Assembly: GCA_030648255.1 (NCBI GenBank)
Contig: JAUSHZ010000001.1
Span: 1 to 52,473, forward strand
DNA: 52,473 nt
Source: a bacterium
GTDB lineage: Bacteria; Patescibacteriota; Minisyncoccia; Minisyncoccales; CG1-02-41-26
Reading direction: 5' to 3'
In this document: one piece after another, positions 26,465-34,800 of the stretch
Layout: every line of letters starts with the position of its first letter
How positions within the stretch are numbered: the stretch's first letter is position 1
Made by a program: the position numbers and the translations under genes
The notes under the pieces: model-generated
Seen by the model: the letters and a program-made list of their open reading frames with translations, nothing else
The model's database searches: none
Told to the model about the DNA's origin: nothing

Positions 26465-26660
26465 GTTAGAAATTCTTATTTGAGCAATGAGTTCACGAAT
26501 TGCGAGAATTAGAAGTTCTTACACCCTGTGGAGTAATTTTAAATTTTTTACTAAAAATTTAAAATAGAAATTTGCCCTACAAATTTCTACTCCACGGGGT
26601 AAGTCCTCCGTAAATTCAAACTTCGCCTACTGACTCGTTTTCATTAACGGATTACTTATT
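26465..26660 (-). promoter_or_regulatory. Structured leader element, copy F (corA)
   Basis: Read on the minus strand: H0 with TCCGTTAATG opposite GAATTTACGGAGGA, then H1 (26600-26523) with ACCCCGTGGAGTA opposite CTCCACAGGGT enclosing two hairpins, then H2 (26518-26468) with AGAACTTCTAAT opposite ATAAGAATTTCT, and TTTCTAACATG. The two hairpins inside H1 are in the opposite order to copies B and G. H0 looks like an inverted H2, so the whole unit is nearly symmetric and its left half faces grpE. Confidence 0.75.
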
Positions 26661-26685
26661 ATAGCAAAAGAATGGTTAAACATAG

Positions 26686-26714
26686 TTGTGGATAACGCAA
26701 AAATAAGTTATAAT
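26686..26714 (+). promoter_or_regulatory. Promoter of grpE
   Basis: TTGTGG (26686-26691), a 17-base spacer and TATAAT (26709-26714). The ATG of grpE starts 7 bases beyond the -10 box, so the message is probably leaderless. No CIRCE (HrcA operator) sequence is seen. Confidence 0.75.
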
Positions 26715-26721
26715 AATTTTT

Positions 26722-27186
26722 ATGGAAGAACAAAATGAAAATAAAATAGAAGAGTGTGAGAAATTAAGAGACGAGTATTTAGCTGGCTGGCAAAGAGCTA
26801 AAGCTGATTTTTTGAATTATAAAAAAGATGAAATAACAAGAATGGGCGAGTTGATGAACTTTGCCAAAGCGCAATGGATTTTGAGTGTTTTGCCAATAGT
26901 TGATAACTGGGAAAGAGCGCTTTTGCATACACCCGAGAATTTAAAAGAATCAGAATGGGTGAGGGGCATAAAACAAATTGAAAGCCAATTAAAAGATTTT
27001 TTGAAATCAGAAGGGGTGGAGGAGATAAAAACAAATGGAGAAAAATTTAATCCAGAGTTTCACGAAGCTATAGAGGAAGAAAAAAATGACTCTGGCGCAA
27101 GCGGAGAAATTTTAGAAGTTTTAGAAAAAGGTTATACTTTAAATGGAAAACTAATAAGGCCAGCAAAAGTAAAAATAATTAAGTAA
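26722..27186 (+). CDS. grpE: Nucleotide exchange factor GrpE
   Basis: A 154-residue protein, short for GrpE. An N-terminal acidic coiled coil is followed by KADFLNYKKDEITRMGELMNFAKAQWILSVLPIVDNWERAL (the long helix and four-helix bundle) and the C-terminal beta wing FNPEFHEAIEEE...LEKGYTLNGKLIRPAKVKI. It releases ADP from DnaK. It precedes dnaK and dnaJ in the usual order, but dnaK has its own structured leader. Confidence 0.93.
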   Translation: MEEQNENKIEECEKLRDEYLAGWQRAKADFLNYKKDEITRMGELMNFAKAQWILSVLPIVDNWERALLHTPENLKESEWVRGIKQIESQLKDFLKSEGVEEIKTNGEKFNPEFHEAIEEEKNDSGASGEILEVLEKGYTLNGKLIRPAKVKIIK

Positions 27187-27189
27187 ATA

Positions 27190-27379
27190 ATCCGTTATTG
27201 AAATCGAGCCGTAAGGCGAAGATTGAAATTTACGGAGGATTTACCCCGTGGAGTAGTTTTAAATTTTTAACAAAAAATTTAAAACAGAAATTTGCAGAGC
27301 AAATTTCTACTCCACAGGGTGTAGGAACTCGTAAATTCACTCGTGGCTAATCGCCACTCATTCATTAACGATTTCTAAC
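27190..27379 (+). promoter_or_regulatory. Structured leader element, copy B (dnaK)
   Basis: H0 (27190-27240) has TCCGTTA opposite TTTACGGA. H1 (27243-27320) has ACCCCGTGGAGTAG opposite CTACTCCACAGGGT and encloses two hairpins: TTTTAAATTTTT/AAAAAATTTAAAA and AGAAATTTGC/GCAAATTTCT. H2 (27323-27377) has GGAACTCGTAAAT opposite ATTAACGATTTCT with an inner GTGGC/GCCAC stem. The junction is TTTCTAACATG. Occurrence before a heat-shock gene allows a thermosensor idea, but the other copies argue for a more general role. Confidence 0.8.
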
Positions 27380-29230
27380 ATGTCCAAAATATTAGGTATC
27401 GACTTAGGCACCACTAATTCTGCAATGGCAATTGTGGAAGCAGGGGAGGCAAAAATAATTGAAAACAAGGAGGGAGGACGAACAACTCCTTCGGTGGTTT
27501 CTGTTTCAAAATCAGGCGAGCGATTGGTTGGAGTTATTGCCAAAAGACAAGCCATAACCAATCCTCAAAACACAATCTTTTCAGTTAAAAGATTAATTGG
27601 CCGAAATTTCAATGATGAAGAAGTTAAAAAAGATAAGGCGCTTTTGCCCTATGAGATCAAAGAGAGGCAAGATGGCGGAGTAGAGGTAAAAATAGGGGAT
27701 AAGTGGTACAGCCCTCAAGAAATTTCAGCAATGATTTTATCCAAATTAAAGCAAGACGCAGAAAGCAAAATTGGCGAAAAAATAACTGACGCTATTATCA
27801 CTTGCCCAGCATATTTTGATGACTCTCAAAGAAAAGCCACAAAAGTGGCAGGGGAAGTTGCTGGCTTAAATGTGTTGAGAGTTATTAACGAGCCAACAGC
27901 CGCTGCCTTGGCCTATGGCTTAAATAAGAAAAAAGATGAAAAGATTGTGGTCTATGATTTTGGCGGAGGCACTTTTGATATTTCGGTTTTAGAGGTAGCA
28001 GCAGATACAATTGAAGTTAAAGGCACGGGCGGGGACACTCATTTGGGCGGAGATGATTTTGACCAAAAAATAATGCAATGGGTTGTTGGCGAGTTTAAAA
28101 AAGAACAAGGCGTTGATTTGTCAAAAGATACTCTGGCTTTGCAGAGAATAAAAGAATCGTCAGAAAAGGCCAAAATTGAGCTTTCAACCAGCATGGAAAC
28201 GGAAATAAATTTACCGTTTATAACTTCAAGTGACACTGGCCCAAAGCATTTACTTTTAAAATTTTCAAGAGCGCAATTGGAAAATATGGTGGGGGATTAC
28301 ATTGAAAAATCAATGACTTTGGTAAAAAAAACCTTAAAAGAAGTAAATCTTGAGCCAAAAGATATTGAAGAAATTGTTTTGGTTGGCGGGCAAACAAGAA
28401 TGCCTAAAATCCAAGAAGAAATCAAAAAGCTATTTGGCAAAGACCCAAACAGAGAAATAAATCCTGATGAAGTTGTGGCCATTGGAGCGGCTATTCAAGG
28501 AGGCGTTTTAAGGGGTGACGTGAAAGATGTCTTGCTTTTGGACGTTACTCCATTAAGTTTGGGTATTGAAACATTAGGGGGCGTGAGCACGGTTTTAATT
28601 AGCAAAAATACCACTGTGCCAACCAGCAAATCGCAGGTGTTTTCAACAGCCGCTGATAGCCAGCCGTCAGTTGAAATTCATATTTTGCAAGGTGAGCGGC
28701 CATTGGCAAATGACAATAAAACATTAGGTAGGTTTATTTTAGACGGTATTCCAAGTGCTCCCCGAGGTATTCCTCAAGTTGAAGTAAGCTTTGATATTGA
28801 TGCCAACGGAATTTTAAATGTTTCAGCTAAAGATAAAGCCACAAACAAAACACAATCAATTAAAATTGAGGGAACTTCTGGGCTTTCAAAAGACGAAATA
28901 GAAAAAATGAAAAAAGACGCAGAGGTTCATAGCCAAGAAGATGCGAAAAGAAAGGAATTAATTGAAGCAAAAAATATTGCTGAAAATTTAATTTACACAG
29001 CAGAGAAAACTCTAAAAGAAGCAGGGGAGAAGGTTTCTGGGGAAGCAAGGAAAGACATTGAAAATAAAATTGATGATTTGAAAAAGGCCAAAGATGATGA
29101 TAATATAGATAACATCAAGGCAAAAACCGAAGAGCTGTCGCAATTAGCCCAAAAAATCGGCGCTGAAATGTATAAGGAAAAACCCGAAAACAAAAAAGAA
29201 CCAGAAGAAGGCGAAGTTAAAGAAAGCTAA
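27380..29230 (+). CDS. dnaK: Molecular chaperone DnaK (Hsp70)
   Basis: A 616-residue Hsp70. The ATPase domain starts [19 protein letters not shown] and includes [15 protein letters not shown] and [13 protein letters not shown]. The linker is [19 protein letters not shown], followed by the substrate-binding beta sandwich and a helical lid ending in an acidic tail. It folds proteins with DnaJ and GrpE encoded around it. The start is fixed by the motif and by the conserved TTTCTAACATG leader junction. Confidence 0.97.
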   Translation: MSKILGIDLGTTNSAMAIVEAGEAKIIENKEGGRTTPSVVSVSKSGERLVGVIAKRQAITNPQNTIFSVKRLIGRNFNDEEVKKDKALLPYEIKERQDGGVEVKIGDKWYSPQEISAMILSKLKQDAESKIGEKITDAIITCPAYFDDSQRKATKVAGEVAGLNVLRVINEPTAAALAYGLNKKKDEKIVVYDFGGGTFDISVLEVAADTIEVKGTGGDTHLGGDDFDQKIMQWVVGEFKKEQGVDLSKDTLALQRIKESSEKAKIELSTSMETEINLPFITSSDTGPKHLLLKFSRAQLENMVGDYIEKSMTLVKKTLKEVNLEPKDIEEIVLVGGQTRMPKIQEEIKKLFGKDPNREINPDEVVAIGAAIQGGVLRGDVKDVLLLDVTPLSLGIETLGGVSTVLISKNTTVPTSKSQVFSTAADSQPSVEIHILQGERPLANDNKTLGRFILDGIPSAPRGIPQVEVSFDIDANGILNVSAKDKATNKTQSIKIEGTSGLSKDEIEKMKKDAEVHSQEDAKRKELIEAKNIAENLIYTAEKTLKEAGEKVSGEARKDIENKIDDLKKAKDDDNIDNIKAKTEELSQLAQKIGAEMYKEKPENKKEPEEGEVKES

Positions 29231-29235
29231 AAGTT

Positions 29236-30315
29236 ATGGATTATTACTCTGTCCTTGGAGTGGCAAAAAATGCCACCCCCGAGGATATAAAAAAAGCATA
29301 CAGACGGCTGGCCCATCAGTACCATCCAGACAAAGGCGGAGATACTGAAAAGTTCAAACAGGTAAGCGAGGCCTATCAGGTTTTATCTAATCAAGAAAAA
29401 CGCGCTCAGTACGACCAATACGGACGAGTTTTTGAAGGTGGTCCTTCAGCAGGCTCAGGGCAGGCTGGTTTTGGCGGAGCTGGTTTTGATTTCAACGGCT
29501 TTGATATCAATGACTTTAATTTAGGCGATATTTTTGGAGATGTTTTTGGTTTTGGTGGCGGGAGAGGTAAGAGCAGGGCAAAAAATAGAGGAGATGATAT
29601 TGAAATTGAAATCAAGTTGGACTTGAAAGATGTTCTAACTGGCTTGAAAAAAACTATATATTTGGGTAAGATGGCAAACTGCAAAAGGTGCAATGGATTG
29701 GGTGGTGAGCCAAATTCAAAAGTAAAAGAATGTTTTACTTGTCGGGGGGAGGGCGAGGTGCAAGAGTTAAGAAAAACAATGTTTGGCCAAGTCGCCCGGT
29801 TTGTGGTTTGCCCTGAATGCAAAGGGCAGGGAAAAATTCCTGAAAAGCCCTGCAATGTTTGCTCGGGTGAAGGCCGAGTAAAAGAAGACCAGAGAATAGA
29901 TTTAAATATCCCAGCTGGGGTTGATACTGGGCAAGTTTTAAAACTTGAATCTGCGGGAGATGCTGGAATTAGGGGGGATAGGGCAGGGGATTTATACATA
30001 AAAATTATAGTTAAAAGCAATCCTGTTTTCCAAAGAAAGGGGGACGATTTAATAGCTGAAAAAGAAATTACTTTTTCACAGGCTGCTTTGGGCGGGGAAG
30101 TTGAAATAAAGACACTGGATGGAAATAATCTTTCTTTGAAAATTCCCAGCGGGCTGCAAACAGGAAAAGTTTTTAAGATTTCAGGCAAAGGCATTACCCA
30201 TTTTTCTGGCTGGGGCAAAGGAAACCTTTATGTTAAACTAGTAGTGAAAACACCCGAGAAGTTAAGCAAGAAACAAAAAGATTTGTTGGAAATGTTGAAA
30301 AAGGAAGGAGTGTAA
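29236..30315 (+). CDS. dnaJ: Co-chaperone DnaJ
   Basis: A 359-residue type I DnaJ. The J domain has HPD in QYHPDKGGD, followed by a Gly/Phe-rich region, four zinc-finger repeats ([32 protein letters not shown]) and the C-terminal substrate domains. It stimulates DnaK ATPase. Residues about 70-78 (PSAGSGQAG) in the Gly/Phe region are encoded by the same repeat unit found in lysS. It lies 5 bases after dnaK. Confidence 0.96.
   Translation: MDYYSVLGVAKNATPEDIKKAYRRLAHQYHPDKGGDTEKFKQVSEAYQVLSNQEKRAQYDQYGRVFEGGPSAGSGQAGFGGAGFDFNGFDINDFNLGDIFGDVFGFGGGRGKSRAKNRGDDIEIEIKLDLKDVLTGLKKTIYLGKMANCKRCNGLGGEPNSKVKECFTCRGEGEVQELRKTMFGQVARFVVCPECKGQGKIPEKPCNVCSGEGRVKEDQRIDLNIPAGVDTGQVLKLESAGDAGIRGDRAGDLYIKIIVKSNPVFQRKGDDLIAEKEITFSQAALGGEVEIKTLDGNNLSLKIPSGLQTGKVFKISGKGITHFSGWGKGNLYVKLVVKTPEKLSKKQKDLLEMLKKEGV
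29443..29468 (+). repeat. In-frame repeat unit in dnaJ
   Basis: CCTTCAGCAGGCTC followed by AGGGCAGGCTGG matches the lysS unit (11477) in 24 or so of 27 positions, with one base deleted. It encodes SAGSGQAG in the flexible Gly/Phe region, where it should be harmless. Confidence 0.75.
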
Positions 30316-30331
30316 TATAGTATAGCTTCAA

Positions 30332-30404
30332 GCCCTCGTAGCTCAATTGGTAGAGCATCGCCCTTTTAAGGCGTTGGTTTCCGGTCCGAGTCCGGACGGG
30401 GGCA
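30332..30404 (+). tRNA. tRNA-Lys (anticodon TTT)
   Basis: A 73-base cloverleaf: acceptor GCCCTCG/CGGGGGC, D arm GCTC/GAGC with AATTGGTA, anticodon loop CTTTTAA with TTT at 30365-30367, T stem TCCGG/CCGGA, discriminator A. CCA is not encoded. The T loop reads TCCGAGT rather than the usual TTCGANT, a small oddity at position 55. Confidence 0.93.
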
Positions 30405-30426
30405 CAAAAAATAATTTTTTAAAATT

Positions 30427-30648
30427 ATGACTACTATTTCTGTTCCAAAAAAATTCACCAAAGGAGAAGAGTTAGTAATTATCTCAAGAAGCAATTATGA
30501 GCGTCTTTTAGGTATTTCTAAAAGACGAAAAGTTAAAGTTGAAAAATCTCTTGATGAACACCTTGAAGAAGCTATGAAAGATGTTTTAGCTGGCAGGGTT
30601 ATCGGTCCTTTCTCAAACTTAAAAGAAGGATTACAAGCACTTAAATAA
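30427..30648 (+). CDS. Type II antitoxin-like protein
   Basis: A 73-residue protein: TTISVPKKFTKGEELVIISRSNYERLLG resembles the Phd/YefM or AbrB-like N-terminal region, and the tail EHLEEAMKDVLAGRVIGPFSNLKEGLQALK is a typical toxin-wrapping segment. It is followed after 8 bases by a RelE-like toxin. It probably binds its own promoter, but no clear promoter is visible between it and the tRNA gene. Confidence 0.7.
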   Translation: MTTISVPKKFTKGEELVIISRSNYERLLGISKRRKVKVEKSLDEHLEEAMKDVLAGRVIGPFSNLKEGLQALK

Positions 30649-30656
30649 GCTTAATA

Positions 30657-30902
30657 ATGAGGTATTTATTCTCTAAAAAATTTGTTAAAAGTTACGGCCA
30701 ACTACAAACGATAATTCAGAAAAAATTTGATAAACAACTCGGTCATTTATTGAAAGATGTTAGCTACCCATCTTTGCAGGTAAAAAAATACGATAAGCAA
30801 AAAGATATTTGGCAAGCACGAGTTGACAAAAACTATCGTTTTTACTTTTTAATTCAAAACGACCTCTATATTTTACTCGATATTAGAGACCACCCAAAAT
30901 AA
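30657..30902 (+). CDS. RelE-family toxin
   Basis: An 81-residue protein: YLFSKKFVKSYGQLQTIIQKKFDKQL (helices), then LQVKKYDKQKDIWQARVDKNYRFYFLIQND and YILLDIRDHPK, the YxxRV.xNYRfyF and C-terminal strand of RelE/ParE toxins. It is predicted to cut mRNA on the ribosome. It is the third toxin-antitoxin pair in the window. Confidence 0.78.
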   Translation: MRYLFSKKFVKSYGQLQTIIQKKFDKQLGHLLKDVSYPSLQVKKYDKQKDIWQARVDKNYRFYFLIQNDLYILLDIRDHPK

Positions 30903-30959
30903 ATTAAATAACAAAAATCGGCTTGAAAGAGCTGTTTTTTTGTGGGAGAATGGTTGAAT

Positions 30960-31724
30960 ATGTTGTTAACTTTGTCGCCATCAAAAATAAATATTTATTT
31001 AAATTGCCATCAGCAATATTATTTTGAGTATTTGGATCCAGAAATAGCCAAAATAAAAAAACAGCTCAAAAAGAAAAGAGTGGAAATGGAAATGGGCAGT
31101 TTTATCCATGACTCTTTAACTTTATTTTTCAAAAATCCAGCAGAAGAAAGAAATTGGCCAAAAATGGTAGAGATTTTAAAGCAGGTTTGGCAAGGGCCAA
31201 GAGGGGAAACTTATGGCTTTAAAACCATAGAACAAGAAAGAGACTTTTACAATCAGGCCTTAAAAATGCTGAAATGGTTTGTAAAAAACGAAAATTTAAA
31301 ACCAGATGTTTTCGCTTTGCCTGTGTCACCCCCGGGAAATTCTTTTGACGACTATATAACCATACCGTTTGGAGAAAATTTGGACTTGGGCGGAAAAATT
31401 GACAGGATAGATAAATTAGCCAACGGCAATTTAGAAATAGTTGATTATAAAACCGGCAAAGAAAAAGATGATAATCTCCAGCTTTTAATGTATGTTTTTT
31501 TAGCGGAAAAGATATTTGAAAAAAGAGTTGAAAAAGTAAAATATATTTATTTAAAATCAGGAAATTGCCCAACAATAACGCCAGAAGCAGAAGATAAAGA
31601 AAAGGCAAAAGAAAAAATTATAGACATTGCCAATCAAATTCAAGCAGAAAAAGATTGGGCTCCCCATGTTTCCAAACTTTGCGACTATTGCGACTACATC
31701 GCCTTCTGCCCCGCTAAAAAGTAA
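30960..31724 (+). CDS. RecB-like PD-(D/E)XK nuclease with iron-sulfur motif
   Basis: About 254 residues from the ATG at 30960; a GTG at 30942 is possible but GGGAG lies between them. The nuclease core is visible: a His in GSFIHDSLTLFF, Asp in GGKIDRIDKL, EIVDYKTGKE and Gln in DDNLQLLMYVFLAEK. An early Cys (YLNCHQQYYFEY) and a C-terminal CDYCDYIAFCP match the four-cysteine 4Fe-4S cluster of AddB and Cas4-like nucleases. It probably processes DNA ends; no helicase partner or cas gene is nearby. Confidence 0.82.
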   Translation: MLLTLSPSKINIYLNCHQQYYFEYLDPEIAKIKKQLKKKRVEMEMGSFIHDSLTLFFKNPAEERNWPKMVEILKQVWQGPRGETYGFKTIEQERDFYNQALKMLKWFVKNENLKPDVFALPVSPPGNSFDDYITIPFGENLDLGGKIDRIDKLANGNLEIVDYKTGKEKDDNLQLLMYVFLAEKIFEKRVEKVKYIYLKSGNCPTITPEAEDKEKAKEKIIDIANQIQAEKDWAPHVSKLCDYCDYIAFCPAKK

Positions 31725-31744
31725 TTTGGCGTTTGGGGTAAAAT

Positions 31745-33028
31745 ATGTTAGTGTTAAAAAATATGGAAAATAGTAAAAATGTTTGTCAAAGATGCTGTGT
31801 AAGGTGCAACGCCCATTTAGCTGGCGTTGCTAGCAATATTATCTTAAGCTCTACAGAAGTTAACCTTTTACAAAGCCCAAAGAGAGTTTTTACCTTTTCA
31901 ATTCCATTAAAAAAGGATTCTGGGGAATTAATCTTTTTAAATGGGTATAGGGTGCAGTATAACGATGCTTTAGGGCCTACGAAGGGGGGCATAAGATTTC
32001 ATCCAGAAGTTAATTTAGAAGAGGTGAACACACTATCTTTTTTAATGACTTTAAAATGCTCTTTGGCTGGTTTGCCATTTGGAGGGGCAAAGGGTGGTGT
32101 TGCTATTGACCCTTATACTTTATCAAAAGCAGAGCTTGAAAGATTAAGCAGGGGATATATTAGAGAAGTTCATAATTTTATTGGCCCGGATATTGACATT
32201 CCAGCGCCAGATGTAAATACAGACGAGCAAGTGATGGCTTGGATGGTTGATGAATATTCAAAAATAAAGGGTAAATTTATCCCGGCTGTTATCACTGGCA
32301 AGCCCTTAGAATTAGGGGGTTCTCTTGGCAGGAACATCTCAACATCTTTGGGGGGATGCTTTATCTTAAAAAAACTTTTAGAAATTTTAGATATAAACCA
32401 AAAGGATTTAAGAATAGCCATACAGGGCTTTGGAAATGTTGGCAGTAATATGGCTAAAATTTTAGACGAATGGGGATACAAAATAGTGGCTGTTAGCGAC
32501 CAAAATAAAGGTTTTTATAATGAAGAGGGATTAAATATAAAAAAGATATTGCATAGCCAGGACAAAAAAGGATTTCTGCCAGATGATTTTGAGGGAGTGA
32601 ATATAATTTCAAATGAAAAACTTTTAACTTTGGACTGCGACATCTTGGTTCCAGCGGCTGTTTGTTGCCAAATTAATAAAGAAAATGCCGACAAAGTAAA
32701 AGCAAGCATTGTTTTAGAAATGGCAAACGACCCTATTCTGATAGAAGCTGATTCTATTTTATTCTCAAAAGGAATAAAAGTTGTGCCTGATATTTTAGCT
32801 AACAGCGGGGGAGTTATCGTTAGTTACTTTGAATGGATTCAAAACTCAAGCAATGATTATTGGACTGAAAAAAAGGTTTTCAAAAAATTAGAAGAAAAAA
32901 TAACAAAAGCATTTTTAGATGTTTGGGAAGAAAGTCAAAAAAATAACTTAGGCCTAAGAATTTCTGCTCACAAATTGGCAATACAAAGAATATTGACAGC
33001 TGAAAAATTACGAGGTAATTTAACCTAA
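31745..33028 (+). CDS. Glu/Leu/Phe/Val dehydrogenase family protein
   Basis: 427 residues from 31745, or 421 from the ATG at 31763. The dehydrogenase core has GPTKGGIRFHPEV, LPFGGAKGGVAIDP with the catalytic Lys, PAPDVNTDEQVMAWM with the catalytic Asp, and the NAD-binding AIQGFGNVGSNMAKIL. It interconverts glutamate and 2-oxoglutarate, or acts on branched-chain amino acids. The N-terminus carries VCQRCCVRCNAH, a Cys-rich motif not normal for this family. A TAAAAT box touches the first ATG, which favours the inner start. Confidence 0.88.
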   Translation: MLVLKNMENSKNVCQRCCVRCNAHLAGVASNIILSSTEVNLLQSPKRVFTFSIPLKKDSGELIFLNGYRVQYNDALGPTKGGIRFHPEVNLEEVNTLSFLMTLKCSLAGLPFGGAKGGVAIDPYTLSKAELERLSRGYIREVHNFIGPDIDIPAPDVNTDEQVMAWMVDEYSKIKGKFIPAVITGKPLELGGSLGRNISTSLGGCFILKKLLEILDINQKDLRIAIQGFGNVGSNMAKILDEWGYKIVAVSDQNKGFYNEEGLNIKKILHSQDKKGFLPDDFEGVNIISNEKLLTLDCDILVPAAVCCQINKENADKVKASIVLEMANDPILIEADSILFSKGIKVVPDILANSGGVIVSYFEWIQNSSNDYWTEKKVFKKLEEKITKAFLDVWEESQKNNLGLRISAHKLAIQRILTAEKLRGNLT

Positions 33029-33038
33029 TATCTGTAAT

Positions 33039-34259
33039 ATGCAAGCAAAATCAGTTATAAAATTTATTTTAAAAGCCATCCCAGCCATGTTGTTTTGTGT
33101 AATAGTTGCCTTTGCTGGTTATCAGCTTGGCTTTAATAAGGGCGAGCAATCTATTTTAAAAACAACGCCAGCTAATATCAGCGAGGGCTTAGGTGTAAAC
33201 GATAAAGTTGATTTTTCTATTTTTTGGGAGGCATGGAGACGGTTAGAATCAAACTATATTGATAAGCAAAAGATTGATTATAAAAAAATGGTTTATGGGG
33301 CCACAGAAGGCATGGTCAAGGCCATAGGCGACCCTTACACCACTTATTTCACACCCAGCCAGACAGAAAGCTTTAATGAGGAGCTAAATGGCCAGTATGA
33401 GGGCGTTGGCATGGTGGTTGGCATAAAAGACGAACAACTAACAGTTGTTTCTCCGTTTAAAGGAACACCAGCAGAACAAGCTGGATTAAAAGCTGGAGAT
33501 AAGATATTAAAAATAGGAGATGTTTTTACTAAAGACATCACAATTGAAGAAGCAGTGAAAATAATCAAAGGAAAACCTGGCACCTTAGTTAAGCTTTTAA
33601 TTCAAAGAACAGACTGGCCAGAACCAAAAGAATTTTCTTTAAAAAGAGATACTATAAAAATTCCAACCCTTGAATTAACCAAGAAAGACGGGGGAGTGGC
33701 TGTTATAAAAATTTATCAATTTAATAAAATACTACCTTCTGAATTTCAAACCGCAGCTAATGATATTTTAAATTTAGGAGACAAAAAAATAATTATTGAT
33801 TTGCGAGATAATCCTGGCGGCTATTTAGAAGTTGCTCAAGAAATTGCTGGTTGGTTTTTAGATAGAGATCAATTAGTGGTTACTCAAAGCCAAGTTCAGG
33901 GCGAAGAAAAAAAACAATATCTTTCCCAAGGGCCTTCAACTTTTGTAAATTATCCAATGGTTGTTTTGATAAATGAAGGTTCAGCAAGTGCGTCCGAAAT
34001 TTTAGCTGGAGCTTTAAGAGACAACCGACAAATAAAATTAGTTGGAGCTAAATCATTCGGTAAGGGCTCAGTGCAGGAGCAAATTGATTTGTCTGACAAA
34101 TCGTCATTAAAAGTAACGATCGCCAAATGGTTTACTCCAAATGGAACATCTTTGGATAAAAATGGCTTGGACCCGGATTTTCTTGTGCCAAGCAATGCCA
34201 CAAGTTCCTTAGACGCCCAGATGGATAAAGCCATAGAAATGATAAATGCGGTTAAATAA
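33039..34259 (+). CDS. C-terminal processing protease CtpA (S41)
   Basis: A 406-residue protein with an N-terminal membrane anchor (about 9-28), a PDZ domain (VVSPFKGTPAEQAGLKAGDKIL) and the S41 catalytic domain with IDLRDNPGGYLE, NEGSASASEILAGAL (Ser) and KSFGKGSVQ (Lys). It trims or degrades proteins outside the membrane. It lies 10 bases after the dehydrogenase gene and 2 bases before rplI. Confidence 0.92.
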   Translation: MQAKSVIKFILKAIPAMLFCVIVAFAGYQLGFNKGEQSILKTTPANISEGLGVNDKVDFSIFWEAWRRLESNYIDKQKIDYKKMVYGATEGMVKAIGDPYTTYFTPSQTESFNEELNGQYEGVGMVVGIKDEQLTVVSPFKGTPAEQAGLKAGDKILKIGDVFTKDITIEEAVKIIKGKPGTLVKLLIQRTDWPEPKEFSLKRDTIKIPTLELTKKDGGVAVIKIYQFNKILPSEFQTAANDILNLGDKKIIIDLRDNPGGYLEVAQEIAGWFLDRDQLVVTQSQVQGEEKKQYLSQGPSTFVNYPMVVLINEGSASASEILAGALRDNRQIKLVGAKSFGKGSVQEQIDLSDKSSLKVTIAKWFTPNGTSLDKNGLDPDFLVPSNATSSLDAQMDKAIEMINAVK

Positions 34260-34261
34260 AT

Positions 34262-34711
34262 ATGAAAGTAGTTTTGTTACAAGATGTTAGAAAAATCGGA
34301 CGGATTTATGAAATAAAAGAAGTGGCTGATGGCTATGCTATTAATTTTTTAATACCTAAAAATTTAGTTAAAAAAGCTACTAAAGAAGCGGTGGAGTGGG
34401 CCCTAGAACACCAAAAGAAAAACGAAGAAAAAGCCAAAGCAGACTTGGGCAAAACAGCTAAGCTTTTATCGCAAATAGACGGGCTTGAGGTTGAAATTTC
34501 GGCAAAAGCAGGAGATAAAGACCAGCTTTTTGAAAAGATTAGTTCTGTGAAAATTGCTGGGCGATTGCAAGAGATGGGCTTTGATATTAAGAAAAATCAA
34601 ATTATTTTAGAGCAGGATATAAAAGAAATAGGAGAGTATGACGCAAAGATAGTTCTTAATCATGGATTAGAATGCGAAGTAAAGATCATTATAGTAGAAT
34701 CAATCAAATAG
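34262..34711 (+). CDS. rplI: Ribosomal protein bL9
   Basis: A 149-residue bL9: MKVVLLQDVRKIGRIYEIKEVADGYAINFLIPKNLV is the rRNA-binding N-domain, then a long helix and the C-domain with LFEKISSVKIAGRLQEMGFDIKKNQIIL. Some Candidate Phyla Radiation lineages lack bL9, so its presence narrows the placement. It is not next to bS6 or bS18 as in many bacteria. Confidence 0.95.
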   Translation: MKVVLLQDVRKIGRIYEIKEVADGYAINFLIPKNLVKKATKEAVEWALEHQKKNEEKAKADLGKTAKLLSQIDGLEVEISAKAGDKDQLFEKISSVKIAGRLQEMGFDIKKNQIILEQDIKEIGEYDAKIVLNHGLECEVKIIIVESIK

Positions 34712-34716
34712 GACTT

Positions 34717-34800
34717 ACCCCAGTTAAACAGCTCCTTGAGGTCGCGTTTAACGGGGTATAAGAACTCGTAAATTCATTTCATTCATTAACGATTTCTAAT
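34717..34800 (+). promoter_or_regulatory. Structured leader element, copy C (pyrG)
   Basis: H1 (34717-34756): ACCCCAGTTAAAC pairs with GTTTAACGGGGT with one bulged A, loop AGCTCCTTGAGGTCGC. H2 (34761-34797): AGAACTCGTAAAT pairs with ATTAACGATTTCT. The junction TTTCTAATATG ends at the pyrG start. It lacks the extra H0 and inner hairpins of copies B, F and G and is the simplest form. Confidence 0.8.

Noticed and set aside
27190-27379. A CIRCE/HrcA operator in front of dnaK
   Set aside because: The TTAGCACTC-N9-GAGTGCTAA pattern is absent; the inverted repeats here belong to the leader family.
29406-30218. Long open frame of 270 codons antisense to dnaJ
   Set aside because: It is a shadow of dnaJ: the translation is Pro/Ser/Lys-rich and mirrors the coding strand, with no start signal.
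30960-31724. Cas4 and a CRISPR locus
   Set aside because: The nuclease has Cas4-like cysteines but no cas genes or regularly spaced direct repeats occur anywhere in the window.
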